DNA of 64,000 nt, from contig JAZQQY010000053.1 in NCBI GenBank assembly GCA_045629285.1, positions 61,850 to 125,849 of the forward strand, written 5' to 3'. Position 1 is the stretch's first letter; every line of letters starts with the position of its first letter. The translations under genes were made by a program, and so were the position numbers. The stretch is from UBA1723 sp045629285. Lineage in GTDB: Bacteria; Bacteroidota; Bacteroidia; Bacteroidales; Paludibacteraceae. Of the stretch, positions 42,735-52,529 are shown one piece after another. The notes under the pieces were generated by a model. The model was not told the origin of the DNA. It saw nothing but the letters and a program-made list of their open reading frames with translations, and made no database searches.

Positions 42735-42766
42735 TTGTTTAGAATTAAGAAAAAAATATATTTTTG
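42735..42766 (+). promoter_or_regulatory. Promoter of the giant GH8/CHU_C gene
   Basis: TTG at 42735-42737 and TATTTTTG at 42759-42766 are spaced 21 nt apart, a strong Bacteroidota consensus. The leader to the ATG is 67 nt. Confidence 0.72.
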
Positions 42767-42833
42767 CAAATTACGAAATAACATGAACACAGTTATGACA
42801 CACATTATTTTTGATTGTAATAGGGTTTAATAT

Positions 42834-45800
42834 ATGAAAATAGTAGGAAAAAATTTAATTGCGATACTGTGCTGCATTTTTTGCGGCATCGGTAGTGCTT
42901 TGGCACAGGGTACCCAGAGCGCACGTTCCTGGAGTAGCAGCAGTTATGTTAAAGTTAACATAAACTCTGGTAATCCGGCTTTCCCGTATCCACAGTTTTT
43001 GGAATATAAGACTGGTAAGACTTTGGCAAAATACAATGCTGAAGGCGTTACTCATGCCGATATGGAGAAGACTGGTCGTGAGGCATACGAGATCATGAGC
43101 CACCGTTGTAGATACGACGGCGGTACGCATTGCGGTGTGCCTTATATCACATTCAACAATTTCCGTAAGTTTGGCGACAAGGAGATGCCTCAGGGTGGAG
43201 CAGAGTTCTGTACTGAGGGTGATGGCTATATGATGTTGGCTGCGGCAATCTTTGCCGATCAGGCAACATTCAACGGTTTGTGGATGTGGATCCACGATAA
43301 CCGAATCCCGAATCGTGTGAGATATCAGGATGGTAAGGTGAGACTCCCATTGTATGAGTTTGGTGGAGGACTTCCTGCATGTTATGCAATGGAAAATAGC
43401 CCTGAGACATATAACGATGGTTCGGCTACCGACGGTGATGATGATATCGCAATGGCCCTACTAATCGCCTACAAGCAGTGGGGTGAGTTTATGATGCAGG
43501 ATGGCAAACCTGTCCTCGACTTTAATGGCAAGCCGATCTCCTACAAGGAGGCTGCAGAAGATTTCTTGAAGGCATTCGTTGATACATTCAATTATACAAA
43601 GCCCAATTCAGACGGTACTATCTATCAGGGTGGCCACATGAGTGGTGATATCGGTGTCGACGGTTATGTTAAGGGTGGTAACAAGGGTAAAGAGGTCTCT
43701 TCTTGGAGAAATACTCAGACTACATATCCAGATATTTCACAGTTTAGTAATATCTCAGGTGGTGGTGGAGATGGAAACACTCACACCGACTACTGTGCTC
43801 CAGCATACTATAATGAGTTTGCTAAATGGTTTGAAAGTGGCGATGTCAAAGCTACAGATTGGCAGATTGGCCAGTACAAGAGAGCTGAGGCCTCTTCCGA
43901 CTGGTTGTGTGGTGAGGCCTACAAGCAGGGATTGGTATCGAGCTTGGGTACAACAAACATGCAAATAGATGGAAAACCTACATTCACTAATTTTAGTGAA
44001 GGAGAGGACTTCCGTACTATGTGGCGTATGGCACAGAACTATTTGTGGCATGGCGCTCCTGAATATACTTGGAATCCAACTACTCACCAGATTGAGCCTG
44101 GTTCAAACACAAGTGAGTACGATATGGCACTTCGTGCAGCTGCATTGATGGCTGAGCCGCCTGCAATGACTGGTGGCGGCAAGTGGTGTGGTAAACTTGG
44201 AGCTTCGCCCGACCCAGGTCAGCCATCTTTCTGGGGACCTGCTCAGATCAAGATGTGTTATAACACTGAAGGAGGCGTTTTGTCGCACTACGGTGCCAAC
44301 TACGCTTTGGGTTGTGCCGCTCCTGCAGTCGTGATCAATGAGGATTTGGATCTTATTGCAGACTTGTATCGTCAGAGCGAGTTGATGTGGGACGACGCTT
44401 CTGGAGAGTCAAGCGCTTTGACAGATGATGAGAGATACATCGAGAGTATGCCAAAGTATTTCCACGGATGGTTCCGCTGCTTGCCTTTGTTGACATACAC
44501 TGGTAACTGGCACGCTCCAAGCGACATGAAGCCTATCGCCAACATGAAGGTCTATATGTCGGTAGATAAGACATACGCTTACGTCGATGATCCTATTGAT
44601 TATACAGTTCAGTATCGTAATTATGGTAGTGCGGATGCTAAGGGCGTTAAGATCGAGACAGTGATTGATCCTAACTATGAGGTCGTAAGCATCTCTAACG
44701 GTGGTAAGTTCAGCGGTGGTAAGATTGTTTGGAACATCGGTGATGTGCCAGGATTCAAGACTGGAGGATTGGATGCTACAATCGACTCTGTTTCATTCCG
44801 TGTCATCGCAAGAGATACGCTTAGTCCACGTATCTGTTTGACAAGTACAATCTCAGGTTCAAACTTTGATGATTGGACAAGTAACGAGTATCCTAACCAC
44901 GCTACATATACTATGGAGCGTAACTGTGTGGATATCTTGGCCAACAGAACATTGATGGTTAAGAAGAAGGCTAACCGTACAAAACTTAATCCTAACGATG
45001 CTGTGACATTCACAGTGGAGTTCTCAAATAGTTCAGAGGGTGGTGAAGGTTCATGGATGAACGGTGGACGCGACCATGTCAACCTATCATACGGAAACAC
45101 AATCATGGAGTCGTATGGATTCCGCCAGTTCTACCGTTTCTGGAATGATGCTCACGAGGCATACATCGATTTGGGTAACTACCGTATGTCATACTTCATG
45201 AATGATGGAGCAGCAATCGGTTTGTACGATGAGGCAGATAACCCTACAGGTTGGACATTCCAGTTGGATAACGGTAATGATATGACTAAGTATGGTTGGA
45301 TGCCTGACGGTGCCACAACTAAGTTTACATATCAGAAGCTGCCTACAGATAGTGATGAGCACGGAAAGTGGAACCAGAGAATCATGATCCAGTTCCCTAA
45401 GACATTGATGGCTACAACTACTCATGTATATGACAAGTTGGATTCTAAGTATTTGCTTCATAAGGGAGGTTGGGGACCATGTTTCTTCCGTACTGTATTG
45501 AAGACAAACCCTGCTCAGCAGGTGACAGAGCGAGTTAAGGACGACTGGTCTTACGATCCAAAGTTGGAGATCAACAACCTTGCTGGTCAGGAACAGATCT
45601 ATACACTTGTCTCTCCAAACTTCGCCGATTACAACAACTTGGGTTACGATGTGACTGTTCACTCACGTTACGCTTGTGATCCATTGGATAATGATAATTA
45701 CGACCGTGTGTTGGTGGAAGAGTTCGACGGTTATACATGGAGACGTATTATCGGACGTGGACCGCTTCCAGGTCGTGAGGCATACGATGTCACTATCATC

Positions 45801-48800
45801 GATACTATCCCATACGAGTTGGAGTGGGTATGTTGGAAGGATAGTACAGCGTTGAAGGACGACAAGGGAGAGAAGATCAAGGCAACTTATACTCCAGCGG
45901 CTAATCCTAAGAGCGCAGGTTACACAGGTATTGTTAAGTGGACAATTCCAACAATGTTGGTTGGTGAGCAGGATAAGTTGGTCTACATCTGTAAGGCAAG
46001 GGATTTGGGCTGCCCAGACATTGACGACACTTACTATATGAATGTGGCGTGGATCAGCTCAAGAACAGACTCTCCTGACTCTTCAAGAGTTGAATTGATG
46101 ACAACATGTACAGAGTTGCCGCCACAGGCAGAACCACAGGATGCTTTGTTCAAGAAGTCTTCAAAGAAGAAAGTAATGATCGGTGATGAAATCTCATACA
46201 CACTTACATTCAAGAATACTCTTGGAAGTACGACTGATGTTGATTGCAAGTCGACAAATGGCTTGATCAAACTAGGTAATGGTATTTTGCCAGAGATCGG
46301 TACTAAGGGTTATAAACTTCAGACTAAGGGTGATGGCACTCCATTCTTCTTCGCTCACGAGCATAGCTATGGTGCGGATGGAGAGTTCTTCTTCACAATT
46401 GAGGATGGTTCAAACAACCAAGAGACATATATCGTATTCCGATATGAAGGTGGTACTCCTGGTAAGGCAGACTTCAAGGGTATCGCCATGAAGATCATGG
46501 TCAACAAGGACGGTAAGAATTTCTTCGGATTCTACTTGTATGACGATGGCAAGGAAATAGATTCTCAGGGTACAAGTTGGCAGGATTCTCCGATTACATT
46601 CATGGGCTCATCTACAGAGGTTAGGTTCAAGTTTGTTCTTAAAGGAGAAAAGCTATACATGTATATCAACGATGAGGAAGATGAGTGGACAAATGTTGCA
46701 AAAGATTGGAAGGTTTCAGCTAAGGGACCTGGATATTTCGGAGCTTACGTCAACAGTAATGGTAATGCAAGTTGCCAGATGTCTCAGTTCAAGACTAATC
46801 TTGACTATGCTTTTGATATAACTATCGGAGACAAATTGCCTGCAGAGTTGACTGACATCACAAATATTTCTGACAACGGAGTGTACGATGCGTCTACTCA
46901 CTCAATCACATGGCCGACATTGTCTAGTACAACTAAGAACGCCATGGCTCCTGGTGATTCTGTAGTCTACACATTCGATGCAAAAGTTGATGCCTGCGAT
47001 AAGTTTGTCAATAACTATGGCTGGGCAACAGTATCTGGCCTAGATTCGTTGTTGGTTCTTAACACAGTCGAATGTGGTACGGAGGATTGTGATTTGACTG
47101 ACGTAGTTGCTAAGTTGGATCTTAAAGAGATTTGTGAAGGCGACAGCACTTACATCAGGACAACAGTTACTCCTACTTCGAAGTCGTATACATACGAGTT
47201 CTTCAGCGGTAAGGAATCCTTGAACGGAGGTAAGCCAATCAAGATTGATTCGTTCGCTGTAAAGGAGGTAGGCACTTATTCTGTGATGGTATATAATGAG
47301 GCGATTGCAGGATGTAAGATGTCTTCAGATGAGGTTAAGTTATCGGTAAATCCTCTTCCTGTTGAGGAGTTGGAGAATGGTGTGGCATTGTGTGACGGTG
47401 AAAGCCTTGACTTGTCTAAAGCTTCTATCCCTGGCTTTGAGTTGACATGGTATAGCGATGATGTTGCCGCATTCGAGGTTGCAGATTTGAATATCGAAGG
47501 CAAGGATGTGTTAGGCGCATATTTCTATACTGTTACTGATAAGAATAAGTGTGTAAGTAAACTTCATACAATGGACGTCTCTAAGGAGGCTATTCCTGAG
47601 GTCCCTACAGTTACAACACCTAAAGAGTTTGCTGTCGGTGTAGGTAAGGAGGATATCACTAAACTTGCTACATCTGCTGCACGTGTCGTTTGGTATGAGT
47701 CTGAGACAACTACCGACTCTTTGCGTACTCCAGTTACAGTGTCGATCGCTTCAACAGATACTCTTGTTTACTATGTAAGCGCGATCTCTAAGGGCGGATG
47801 TGAGAGTGAAAGAGCCAAAATCGAGGTCTATATCACTAGCTCAAATAAACCAAAGACTAGCGATACTACATTGTGTATAGGAGAAAAGGTAGATGTACTT
47901 TCTTTGGTTGAAAATCCAGGTGATGGAGAAACTTTGATTTGGTGCGACGCAACTGGAACACCGCTTAGTGAACCAGAACCATTCGAGTCTACTACTCCTG
48001 GCGAGGTTAAGTACTATGTCAAGTCGACAAACGGTACGGCAGAGAGCGACATTGCAGAGATCACAATCACTACATACGGAGTCGGAATTGCTGAGACAAC
48101 TCCAGTTTCGTATTGTGAGGATGCAGTAGCCGAGAAACTAGTCGCTACAACAAATGCTTCATCAATCAGCGAGTTTGTCAAGGCTGACAATGAATCTAAG
48201 TTTGAGTGGTATTTAGGTGGAGTGAAACTTGATGTGTCAGCATTGATTCCTTCTACAACTAAGGTTTCGTCTACCACAACTAATACATACAAGGTCGTCC
48301 CTACATACACTATCTCAAAGAATCACGTCTGCAAGGGAGATACAGCTGAGCTTCCTGTTACAGTTAAGCATATCGATGCTCCTGCAATTAACAATGCAGT
48401 CCTTTATACTTTGGGTGATACTTTGGCTGATGGTTCATTCAAGAGCCTTCTTGCTCAGGATGCTGCTGCCATTACTAAGGGTGAGAACATGACCCTTGTA
48501 TGGTATGATCAGAGCAAGGCTGAATTGGCTTCTGATCCTATTCCGTCGGCAGATAAGAATATGACAACTGATGTCAACGCTACTTATTATGTCAGTCAGA
48601 AAGACGAGGATGGATGCGAGAGTGTTTTGGTTGATATAGATGTGATCATCAGTTTGACTCCGGTTCCAAAACCAAAGGTTGCCCGTTTCTGTGAGGACGT
48701 AGTCGTTTCTGAGTCTTTGGAGAATTATGTGGAGAAAACCGATCCTTCTTACACTTTGAAGTGGTACTCGGATAAGTCAAAGACAACAGATATCTCTATC

Positions 48801-50909
48801 CCTGCAATCTCTACAACAAAGAGAACAACTCAGCCTACAGATACAACTACATATTATGTTTGTCAGGTTGATGGATCAAATGCAGAGTCGTCTGTGGTTC
48901 CGGTTAAGGTGATTGTATATGCACGTCCTGAACTTAAGACTCATTTTGATACTGTTTGTTCAAAAGCAGTTAATCTTGATTCAATGTGGATTGTAAGTAA
49001 CGATGTTTCAAATGTATATTCATCATTTACTGATGGCTCTGGAACACCGTTGAATAATCCTACTGCTATTGACAAGACTGGTCATTACAAAGTCTTGGGC
49101 TACTTTAAGATGCCAAATGATACTACAATCAAGTGTGAGAGTAATGCTCCGAAAGATATCTATGTGGAGATTCACAAGATCGAGGATTTGACAATTGAAG
49201 GATCCGAGACTGCATGTCCGGGAGCTTCGGTAGAGTTGAATGCAGTATTGACAGGCGACACTTACGATTCCGATGTCACTTATACATGGAATAAGACAAA
49301 TAATTCTACAAGTTCTGATCCTAGCAACTTTGTAAGTGATCCGTTGAACGATCCTGCTAAGTTTGAGGTGACTGTTTCTGATGGATTCTGTACTAAGACA
49401 GTGTCTAAGACAGTTGCAATTGGAGATGGAGAGGTTAAGGGTTCTATTGTGTTTACAGAGGACAATGGCACTTCGGATGTCATTTCAGCTCACGGTGATC
49501 CAATCTCATTCTACAGCTGTGGCGGTAGATATTCATTGTTCGCCGACTTGGAGTCGGATGCAAACGATTTTGAGTGGAGCAATGGAGAAACAGCTCAGAC
49601 AATTCAGTTGACTGTCGAGGGCAAGTATGTCGTTACATTCACTAACAAGTGTATGACAAAACAGGAGATTACTGTTGTAAATGCCGGAATCAAGAATAAT
49701 ACAGTCGGTAAGGATACAATACTTTGTGAGGGTGCTAAATACGAAATGACGTTGGATTTCTCTTGCAATGAGACTCCAACCATCGAATGGAAGAGAGATG
49801 GCGGTATGGCAAGCCAGTCTAAGTCTATCTCGATACCGACTGCCTCTACTGCCGATGCCGGACAGTACACTTACACAATCACAAACAGAAACTGTGTGGT
49901 GGATGAAATCTACGGTACATTGACAGTATCGGAAGCACCTAGGTTCACTAAGATCGCTGATGATGCGAAGATATGTGAGGATACTGACGTCCAGATTGGA
50001 TTGGCAACACTTACTCCGGCAACAGCCAAGATAGAGTGGGAAAGCAATCCGACACTTGTTGTGGCTGGTTTGGATGCTATGGCAAAACCAACAGAGACTA
50101 CAACATATCGTTTCAAGGTGTCTCAGGCTGGTGGCTGTGAGATTAAGGATTCGATAAAGGTTGAGGTTGAGGAGCAGATTGAATTTATTGTAGCTCCTAC
50201 AGATACTATCATCTGTATGTCTTCAGGTTCGATAAACATCTCAACTAATGTCACTAAGGGTAATGCACGTAAGTATTCATGGTCGGATGACAGTGAGGCG
50301 GTTTTGTCTACGTCACCAATCTATAGAGCTCCAACGGACAAGATAGGAGAGAGAACATACACGGTTTCGGTTTCAAATGGAATATGTGAAGCAGTGACTG
50401 CTAAGTCGACAATTAAGGTTGTCGGATATCCAGAGATTGCGGCTGTAGACCAGAAGTCTTATCGTGACGTTGTTGTTGTGCCGTCATCAAGCAACGAGTC
50501 GTCAAGCGTGATGTTTAAGGTTGACAATAGCGACTTCCAGGAGTCTGAGATCTTCACAGGCTTGAAGTATGGTTCTCACACAGCTTATATCAAGGATGAA
50601 TACGGATGTAAGAGTGACTTCCAGTTCATTACTGAGTCTCCGGACATTGAGTTCCCTACAGTTATCACTCCAAATGGAGATGGTGAAAATGATGCATTCA
50701 TGTCAGAGACAGTAGCAGAAGCATATCCGGATGCAAGAGTCACAATCTATGATCGATTCGGAAAGAAATTGACAGAGATCAAGGGTAGTGAGTCATGGGA
50801 TGGTATGTATAATGGACATAAGATGCCGACTACCGACTATTGGTATGAAATCTGGATCGAGGAGATCCGAAAAAAATATGTCGGACACTTTACTTTGATC
50901 AACGAGTAA
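42834..50909 (+). CDS. Giant multidomain protein: GH8-like domain, DUF11/Ig-like modules, type B T9SS sorting domain
   Basis: The 2691-residue secreted protein has a signal ending near GSALAQ. Residues ~35-560 match the (alpha/alpha)6 fold of GH8 (endoglucanases, chitosanases, xylanases): AEFCTEGDGYMMLAAAIF with Glu128 at the catalytic-acid position, and the signature ATDGDDDIAMALLIAYKQW (198-216, Asp200). Three DUF11-like modules follow (~570-1100, and from ~1103 with KKVMIGDEISYTLTFKN). The third carries a LamG-like insertion (~1150-1340). About a dozen Ig/PKD-like modules run from ~1420 to 2595 (EICEGDSTY, CPGASVELNA). The C-terminus (2603-2691; VITPNGDGENDAFM, IYDRFGKKL) is a CHU_C/type B T9SS sorting domain. 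The expected location is the cell surface. Confidence 0.85.
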   Translation: MKIVGKNLIAILCCIFCGIGSALAQGTQSARSWSSSSYVKVNINSGNPAFPYPQFLEYKTGKTLAKYNAEGVTHADMEKTGREAYEIMSHRCRYDGGTHCGVPYITFNNFRKFGDKEMPQGGAEFCTEGDGYMMLAAAIFADQATFNGLWMWIHDNRIPNRVRYQDGKVRLPLYEFGGGLPACYAMENSPETYNDGSATDGDDDIAMALLIAYKQWGEFMMQDGKPVLDFNGKPISYKEAAEDFLKAFVDTFNYTKPNSDGTIYQGGHMSGDIGVDGYVKGGNKGKEVSSWRNTQTTYPDISQFSNISGGGGDGNTHTDYCAPAYYNEFAKWFESGDVKATDWQIGQYKRAEASSDWLCGEAYKQGLVSSLGTTNMQIDGKPTFTNFSEGEDFRTMWRMAQNYLWHGAPEYTWNPTTHQIEPGSNTSEYDMALRAAALMAEPPAMTGGGKWCGKLGASPDPGQPSFWGPAQIKMCYNTEGGVLSHYGANYALGCAAPAVVINEDLDLIADLYRQSELMWDDASGESSALTDDERYIESMPKYFHGWFRCLPLLTYTGNWHAPSDMKPIANMKVYMSVDKTYAYVDDPIDYTVQYRNYGSADAKGVKIETVIDPNYEVVSISNGGKFSGGKIVWNIGDVPGFKTGGLDATIDSVSFRVIARDTLSPRICLTSTISGSNFDDWTSNEYPNHATYTMERNCVDILANRTLMVKKKANRTKLNPNDAVTFTVEFSNSSEGGEGSWMNGGRDHVNLSYGNTIMESYGFRQFYRFWNDAHEAYIDLGNYRMSYFMNDGAAIGLYDEADNPTGWTFQLDNGNDMTKYGWMPDGATTKFTYQKLPTDSDEHGKWNQRIMIQFPKTLMATTTHVYDKLDSKYLLHKGGWGPCFFRTVLKTNPAQQVTERVKDDWSYDPKLEINNLAGQEQIYTLVSPNFADYNNLGYDVTVHSRYACDPLDNDNYDRVLVEEFDGYTWRRIIGRGPLPGREAYDVTIIDTIPYELEWVCWKDSTALKDDKGEKIKATYTPAANPKSAGYTGIVKWTIPTMLVGEQDKLVYICKARDLGCPDIDDTYYMNVAWISSRTDSPDSSRVELMTTCTELPPQAEPQDALFKKSSKKKVMIGDEISYTLTFKNTLGSTTDVDCKSTNGLIKLGNGILPEIGTKGYKLQTKGDGTPFFFAHEHSYGADGEFFFTIEDGSNNQETYIVFRYEGGTPGKADFKGIAMKIMVNKDGKNFFGFYLYDDGKEIDSQGTSWQDSPITFMGSSTEVRFKFVLKGEKLYMYINDEEDEWTNVAKDWKVSAKGPGYFGAYVNSNGNASCQMSQFKTNLDYAFDITIGDKLPAELTDITNISDNGVYDASTHSITWPTLSSTTKNAMAPGDSVVYTFDAKVDACDKFVNNYGWATVSGLDSLLVLNTVECGTEDCDLTDVVAKLDLKEICEGDSTYIRTTVTPTSKSYTYEFFSGKESLNGGKPIKIDSFAVKEVGTYSVMVYNEAIAGCKMSSDEVKLSVNPLPVEELENGVALCDGESLDLSKASIPGFELTWYSDDVAAFEVADLNIEGKDVLGAYFYTVTDKNKCVSKLHTMDVSKEAIPEVPTVTTPKEFAVGVGKEDITKLATSAARVVWYESETTTDSLRTPVTVSIASTDTLVYYVSAISKGGCESERAKIEVYITSSNKPKTSDTTLCIGEKVDVLSLVENPGDGETLIWCDATGTPLSEPEPFESTTPGEVKYYVKSTNGTAESDIAEITITTYGVGIAETTPVSYCEDAVAEKLVATTNASSISEFVKADNESKFEWYLGGVKLDVSALIPSTTKVSSTTTNTYKVVPTYTISKNHVCKGDTAELPVTVKHIDAPAINNAVLYTLGDTLADGSFKSLLAQDAAAITKGENMTLVWYDQSKAELASDPIPSADKNMTTDVNATYYVSQKDEDGCESVLVDIDVIISLTPVPKPKVARFCEDVVVSESLENYVEKTDPSYTLKWYSDKSKTTDISIPAISTTKRTTQPTDTTTYYVCQVDGSNAESSVVPVKVIVYARPELKTHFDTVCSKAVNLDSMWIVSNDVSNVYSSFTDGSGTPLNNPTAIDKTGHYKVLGYFKMPNDTTIKCESNAPKDIYVEIHKIEDLTIEGSETACPGASVELNAVLTGDTYDSDVTYTWNKTNNSTSSDPSNFVSDPLNDPAKFEVTVSDGFCTKTVSKTVAIGDGEVKGSIVFTEDNGTSDVISAHGDPISFYSCGGRYSLFADLESDANDFEWSNGETAQTIQLTVEGKYVVTFTNKCMTKQEITVVNAGIKNNTVGKDTILCEGAKYEMTLDFSCNETPTIEWKRDGGMASQSKSISIPTASTADAGQYTYTITNRNCVVDEIYGTLTVSEAPRFTKIADDAKICEDTDVQIGLATLTPATAKIEWESNPTLVVAGLDAMAKPTETTTYRFKVSQAGGCEIKDSIKVEVEEQIEFIVAPTDTIICMSSGSINISTNVTKGNARKYSWSDDSEAVLSTSPIYRAPTDKIGERTYTVSVSNGICEAVTAKSTIKVVGYPEIAAVDQKSYRDVVVVPSSSNESSSVMFKVDNSDFQESEIFTGLKYGSHTAYIKDEYGCKSDFQFITESPDIEFPTVITPNGDGENDAFMSETVAEAYPDARVTIYDRFGKKLTEIKGSESWDGMYNGHKMPTTDYWYEIWIEEIRKKYVGHFTLINE

Positions 50910-50915
50910 TAATAT

Positions 50916-50947
50916 AGGCGACGCGATCATTCACGTCGCCTTTTTTT
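50916..50947 (+). terminator. Terminator after the giant gene
   Basis: AGGCGACG (50916-50923) pairs with CGTCGCCT (50934-50941), followed by seven T residues. Confidence 0.9.
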
Positions 50948-51004
50948 CTTATACCATTTTAAAAATTCATAATTAGGAAGTACCTTTGCAGTCCACAAAT
51001 AAAA

Positions 51005-51613
51005 ATGGCAATGAAAGAAGATATCAAAAAAATATTGGAGCATGAGGCAAACGCCATCCTTTCGCTTCCTGTTACAGATGATTACGAGAATGCTGTCGAC
51101 TTGATTGTAGAGCAAGTCCACACAAAGAAAGGCAAACTTGTAACAAGCGGTATGGGTAAGGCAGGTCAGATTGCCATGAATATCGCAACTACATTCAGCT
51201 CTACAGGGACACCAGCCGTATTTTTGCATCCAAGTGAGGCACAGCATGGCGATCTTGGAGTGTTGCAGCCAAACGACGTCATGCTTTTGATTTCCAACTC
51301 AGGAAAGACACGTGAGATATGTGAGCTTACGGCTTTGGCAAGAGGCCTACGACCTGATGTGAAGTTTATTGTCATTACAGGAAACAAAGAGAGCCAGTTG
51401 GCAAAAGAGGCTGATATCTGCCTATACACAGGTAATCCAAAGGAGGTGTGTATACTCGGCTTGACACCAACCACTTCTACGACAATGATGACAGTGATAG
51501 GAGATATCATCGTCGTCGGCACAATGAAGAAGATCAAATTCACAAACGAGGAATATGCCAAACGTCATCATGGCGGCTACCTTGGTGAAAAATCAAGAGA
51601 GCAGAGCAAATAA
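51005..51613 (+). CDS. SIS-domain sugar-phosphate isomerase (KpsF/GutQ-like, no CBS domains)
   Basis: The 202-residue protein is a single SIS domain with KpsF/KdsD-type motifs: LVTSGMGKAGQIAMNIATTF, STGTPAVFLHPSEAQHGDLG, and LLISNSGKTREI. These mark D-arabinose-5-phosphate isomerase, which makes the precursor of KDO for LPS. The usual two C-terminal CBS domains of the ~320-residue enzymes are absent. Single-domain forms are known in Bacteroides. A TACCTTTG box (50981-50988) lies 16 nt before the ATG. No KDO gene sits beside it, so the substrate is inferred from the family only. Confidence 0.85.
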   Translation: MAMKEDIKKILEHEANAILSLPVTDDYENAVDLIVEQVHTKKGKLVTSGMGKAGQIAMNIATTFSSTGTPAVFLHPSEAQHGDLGVLQPNDVMLLISNSGKTREICELTALARGLRPDVKFIVITGNKESQLAKEADICLYTGNPKEVCILGLTPTTSTTMMTVIGDIIVVGTMKKIKFTNEEYAKRHHGGYLGEKSREQSK

Positions 51614-51621
51614 CACTACAG

Positions 51622-51712
51622 TTGATGTTGTTGTGGAAAATGAGGATTGTTAAGGACGGAACGTCCTTATCCCACCCACTAACGTGAGCTTGTAGGGCGA
51701 GCGTTAAAAAAT
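51622..51712 (+). repeat. Dispersed repeat family S, copy C
   Basis: GTTGTGGAAAATGAGGATTG, then TTAAGGACGGAACGTCC, then CACTAACGTGAG and GGGCGAGCGTTAAAAA. It has the same orientation as copy A and lacks the right terminal repeat. It occupies most of the space between the SIS gene and the tRNA promoter. Confidence 0.78.
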
Positions 51713-51759
51713 CAATGTTTTACAATCACATATATTTGCCAATATTTTAAGCAAAAGTA

Positions 51760-51789
51760 TTGGATTTTAGAAAATAATGTCTATCTTTG
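51760..51789 (+). promoter_or_regulatory. Promoter of the tRNA-Glu pair
   Basis: TTG at 51760-51762 and TATCTTTG at 51782-51789 are spaced 19 nt apart. The first tRNA begins 52 nt downstream. Confidence 0.75.
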
Positions 51790-51841
51790 CAGTCGCAAAA
51801 TGGAATAGACGCGTAGTTTATTGATTTTGTGACATAAAGGA

Positions 51842-51913
51842 GGCCCATTCGTCTATCGGCTAGGACGCAAGATTTTCATTCTTGAAAGAGGAGTTCGACT
51901 CTCCTATGGGCTA
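51842..51913 (+). tRNA. tRNA-Glu (UUC), first of tandem pair
   Basis: The 72-nt cloverleaf has acceptor GGCCCAT/ATGGGCT (first pair G-U), anticodon stem CAAGA/TCTTG with loop TTTTCAT giving anticodon UUC, and T-arm AGGAG-TTCGACT-CTCCT. The 3' CCA is not fully encoded (ACA). Confidence 0.95.
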
Positions 51914-51937
51914 CAATTAGAGAATATCTAATTGCGG

Positions 51938-52009
51938 GGTCCATTCGTCTATCGGTTAGGACGTAAGATTTTCATTCTTGAAAGAGGAGTTCGACTCTCC
52001 TATGGACTA
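51938..52009 (+). tRNA. tRNA-Glu (UUC), second of tandem pair
   Basis: Nearly identical to the first copy. It differs in the third acceptor pair (T-A instead of C-G) and at a few D-arm and anticodon-stem positions. The anticodon loop is TTTTCAT (UUC). It lies 24 nt after the first copy and shares its promoter. CCA is not encoded. Confidence 0.95.
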
Positions 52010-52036
52010 CTAATATAAATTCATTTATTAAAAAAA

Positions 52037-52288
52037 ATGGCAAATCACAAGTCTTCTATTAAGAGAATCAGACAGACAGAGAAGAAGAGATTGCACAACA
52101 GATACTACGCTAAGACTACAAGAAATGCAGTTCGTAAGCTACGTGCAACTTCAGACAAGAAAGAGGCAGCAGAGCTTTATCCAAAAGTTAGCTCTATGCT
52201 AGACAAGTTGGCTAAGATCCGCGTTATTCACAAGAATAAGGCATCTAACCTAAAGTCAAAGTTGGCTGTTTACATTAACAAGCTCTAA
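52037..52288 (+). CDS. rpsT: 30S ribosomal protein S20
   Basis: The 83-residue, highly basic helical protein starts MANHKSSIKRIRQTEKKRLH and ends IHKNKASNLKSKLAVYINKL, the standard S20 layout. S20 binds the 5' domain of 16S rRNA early in 30S assembly. It follows the second tRNA-Glu by 27 nt with no terminator or clear promoter between, so it is probably read from the tRNA promoter. A strong terminator follows. Confidence 0.97.
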   Translation: MANHKSSIKRIRQTEKKRLHNRYYAKTTRNAVRKLRATSDKKEAAELYPKVSSMLDKLAKIRVIHKNKASNLKSKLAVYINKL

Positions 52289-52328
52289 TCTTTCATTTCT
52301 CGAATCTATCGAAGAAAAAACACAATAT

Positions 52329-52355
52329 AAGGTCTTGCTGCAAAGCAAGACCTTT
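52329..52355 (+). terminator. Terminator after rpsT
   Basis: A perfect 11-bp stem AAGGTCTTGCT (52329-52339) pairs with AGCAAGACCTT (52344-52354), with a GCAA tetraloop and following T residues. Confidence 0.9.
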
Positions 52356-52529
52356 TGTGTGTTTTTTAACCTGAAATATCAACAGATTCCACGTGCCTTG
52401 TCTCTTGCCTGCTACCTTTATCCTGTCCGTTTAATCCTGTAACTCCCTTTGGAAATTTCAAAATTGTTTTATAATTTCGCAGAACTGAAATGTGGGTTTC
52501 GGAAACGTAGGTTTCGCATTTTGACTGTT

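Noticed and set aside
51622..51712. Repeat S copy C as a small RNA gene next to the tRNAs
   Set aside because: It matches two other intergenic copies, one with terminal inverted repeats. I see no promoter or terminator of its own, so a mobile repeat is simpler.
52449..52529. Upstream start of the DUF234-type ATPase
   Set aside because: The extra 27 codons overlap a promoter-like TATAATTTCGC stretch, and homologues begin near MKFFDR.
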